DNA from: Hyphomicrobiaceae bacterium
Lineage (GTDB): Bacteria; Pseudomonadota; Alphaproteobacteria; Rhizobiales; Hyphomicrobiaceae
DNA: 64,000 nucleotides
Assembly (NCBI GenBank): GCA_020638035.1
Contig: JACKJI010000010.1
Coordinates: 1-64,000, forward strand
Direction: 5' to 3'
The position numbers and the translations under genes are program-made. Below are positions 62,895 through 64,000 of this stretch, in pieces (positions within the stretch are counted from its first letter, which is position 1; every line of letters starts with the position of its first letter). The notes beneath the pieces were generated by a model that was given only the letters and a program-made list of their open reading frames with translations, made no database searches and was not told where the DNA came from.

Positions 62895-63934
62895 GTTTTG
62901 CCGTTGCCGCCGCGGCGCTTCTCGGGAGGAAGTGTCTTGCCGAGGATGTGCTCGTCACGACCGATCACATGCGCGGAGGAGCCGACGATCAGCGGATCGG
63001 GTCCGCGCACGACGTGGCGATCCTTGCCCGCGTAATCCAGTGTCGACAGGAAATGCTGCATGCAGTTCAAGCGCGCGCGCTTCTTGTCGTCGGATTTGAC
63101 GATCGTCCACGGCGCGTCGGCTGTGTCGGTGTAGAAGAACATCGCCTCCTTGGCTTCCGTGTAGGCGTCCCACTTGTCGAGTGAGGCCTTGTCGATCGGC
63201 GACAGCTTCCACTGCTTCAGCGGATCATGCTCCCGCGAGGCGAAGCGGCGAGCCTGCTCTTCGCGTGTCACCGAGAACCAGTACTTGTAGAGGCGGATGC
63301 CGGAGCGCACGAGCATGCGCTCGATGTCCGGGCATTCACGCATGAACTCCAGATACTCGTTGGGCGTGCAGAAGTTCATGACCCGCTCGACGCCGGCGCG
63401 ATTGTACCAGGAGCGATCGAAGAACAGGATCTCGCCGGCAGACGGCAGGTGCGTGATGTAGCGCTGGAAGTACCACTGGGTCTTTTCGCGCTCGGAGGGC
63501 TTTTCCAGCGCGATGACCTTGGCACCGCGCGGATTGAGGTGCTCGGTGAAGCGCTTGATGGTGCCGCCCTTGCCGGCGGCGTCGCGCCCCTCAAAGATCA
63601 TGACGATACGCTCGCCTGAATCCTTGACCCAGGCCTGGACCTTCAGGAGTTCGGTCTGGAGCGCCTCCAGGTGCTCCTCGTACTCCTTGGCCTTCATCTT
63701 CGTCTTGTAGGGATACTCGCCCGACTCAAAGGCGTGGCGGATCGCATCCGGATTTTGGCGCATCTCGGAAATACGACGAGACGCGCTCTCCGCCGCCTTG
63801 GTCGCCTCGGCCCCCGCGCTGGCAGCCGCCTCGCCGTTGGCCTTGGCTCCGCCCGAAGCATTTGGCGCCGATTTAACCGCCGGGGTGGAGACTTTGGGCG
63901 GCTCGGGCTTGGTCGGCTTTTCGGGCTGTGACAT
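62891..63934 (-). CDS. ppk2: Polyphosphate kinase 2
   Basis: 347 residues. PPK2 transfers phosphate between polyphosphate and nucleoside diphosphates. Walker A FEGRDAAGKGGTIKRF (114-129) and the lid and Walker B segments RGAKVIALEKPSE, FFDRSWYNRAGVERVM and DKWDAYTEAKEAMF define the class I, one-domain PPK2 type. The N-terminal 55 residues are an Ala/Pro/Lys-rich extension, with the core starting near SEMRQNPD. Start is the ATG at 63934. It is the last gene in the window. The following 66 bases to the right edge hold its upstream region, with no promoter placed. Confidence 0.93.
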   Translation of the reverse strand: MSQPEKPTKPEPPKVSTPAVKSAPNASGGAKANGEAAASAGAEATKAAESASRRISEMRQNPDAIRHAFESGEYPYKTKMKAKEYEEHLEALQTELLKVQAWVKDSGERIVMIFEGRDAAGKGGTIKRFTEHLNPRGAKVIALEKPSEREKTQWYFQRYITHLPSAGEILFFDRSWYNRAGVERVMNFCTPNEYLEFMRECPDIERMLVRSGIRLYKYWFSVTREEQARRFASREHDPLKQWKLSPIDKASLDKWDAYTEAKEAMFFYTDTADAPWTIVKSDDKKRARLNCMQHFLSTLDYAGKDRHVVRGPDPLIVGSSAHVIGRDEHILGKTLPPEKRRGGNGKT

Positions 63935-64000
63935 GCTCAGACTTCCTTCCCTTGATCTTTGCCTTGTGTTGCTGCTCTTGCCCCGCCCTCAAAATGGAGC

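Noticed and set aside
1..64000. tRNA, rRNA, CRISPR, phage or insertion-sequence genes
   Set aside because: Looked for across both strands by eye; no cloverleaf-like set, repeat-spacer array, integrase or transposase was found. A covariance-model scan would be needed to exclude a tRNA fully.

Overview
The window reads as one contiguous piece of a GC-rich alphaproteobacterial chromosome, most likely order Hyphomicrobiales and close to Hyphomicrobium. The evidence is the gene content: an RcdA-family CtrA-degradation regulator, small DUF1192 and DUF2059 proteins, an L31 without the zinc motif, and above all a lipoate-binding-protein sulfur locus of the kind described in Hyphomicrobium. The taxonomic call is an inference, because no rRNA or tRNA gene is visible.

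Layout. 1-7.8 kb (minus): a compact Pel-type exopolysaccharide locus (pelA-, pelB-, pelD-, pelE-like genes and the 5' part of pelF, cut by the left edge). It lacks several parts of the Pseudomonas system. 8.3-17.9 kb: scattered genes, namely rimK, a nitroreductase, two related secreted beta-sandwich proteins (one with a VWA domain), a TPR membrane protein, an orphan amino-acid binding protein, metC and a CbiX-type chelatase. 18.1-24.0 kb (plus): a likely operon of a membrane protein, a winged-helix regulator, an undecaprenyl diphosphate synthase, an exosortase fused to an EpsI-like domain, and a VIT/VWA surface protein with a PEP-CTERM-like tail. This looks like a self-contained sorting cassette with one target. 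24.4-34.1 kb: mostly housekeeping and redox genes (YbdK, YceI, SDR, glutathione reductase, two DUF2059 proteins, rpiA, gabD, a phosphoglycolate-phosphatase-like HAD protein with an apparently non-canonical ATC start, and a small periplasmic protein).

34.3-50.3 kb is the most interesting part. On the minus strand it holds a lipoyl carrier protein (LbpA), a DsrE protein, a lipoate ligase of the sLpl(AB) type, a DM13 protein, two radical-SAM lipoate-forming enzymes (LipS1/LipS2), a LipT-like flavoprotein, a small cysteine-containing secreted protein, an HdrD/DsrK-like iron-sulfur protein, a DsrM/NarI-like cytochrome b, a formate-dehydrogenase-gamma-like cytochrome b and an RND exporter. Divergently it holds dsrE3A, tusA and a FadL-type outer membrane channel. 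The sHdr core genes (hdrA, hdrB, hdrC type) that normally accompany LbpA are absent, and housekeeping genes bound the locus on both sides. My reading is that sulfane sulfur is relayed by DsrE3A/TusA/DsrE to lipoyl-LbpA, the local LipS1/LipS2/sLpl set builds the lipoyl group, and the membrane HdrD-like/cytochrome module may pass electrons to quinone. The last step is inference.

50.6-64.0 kb: a secreted protein of unknown function, rpmE, rcdA, DUF1192, a quinone oxidoreductase, a bactofilin fused to a cadherin-like domain, a NagD-type HAD hydrolase, a degenerate EAL protein, a beta-alanine-type aminotransferase, a degenerate SDR, a group II truncated haemoglobin and ppk2. A dispersed hairpin repeat occurs at about 26.4 kb and, inverted, at 62.8 kb. 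No CRISPR array, insertion sequence, prophage, tRNA or rRNA was seen.
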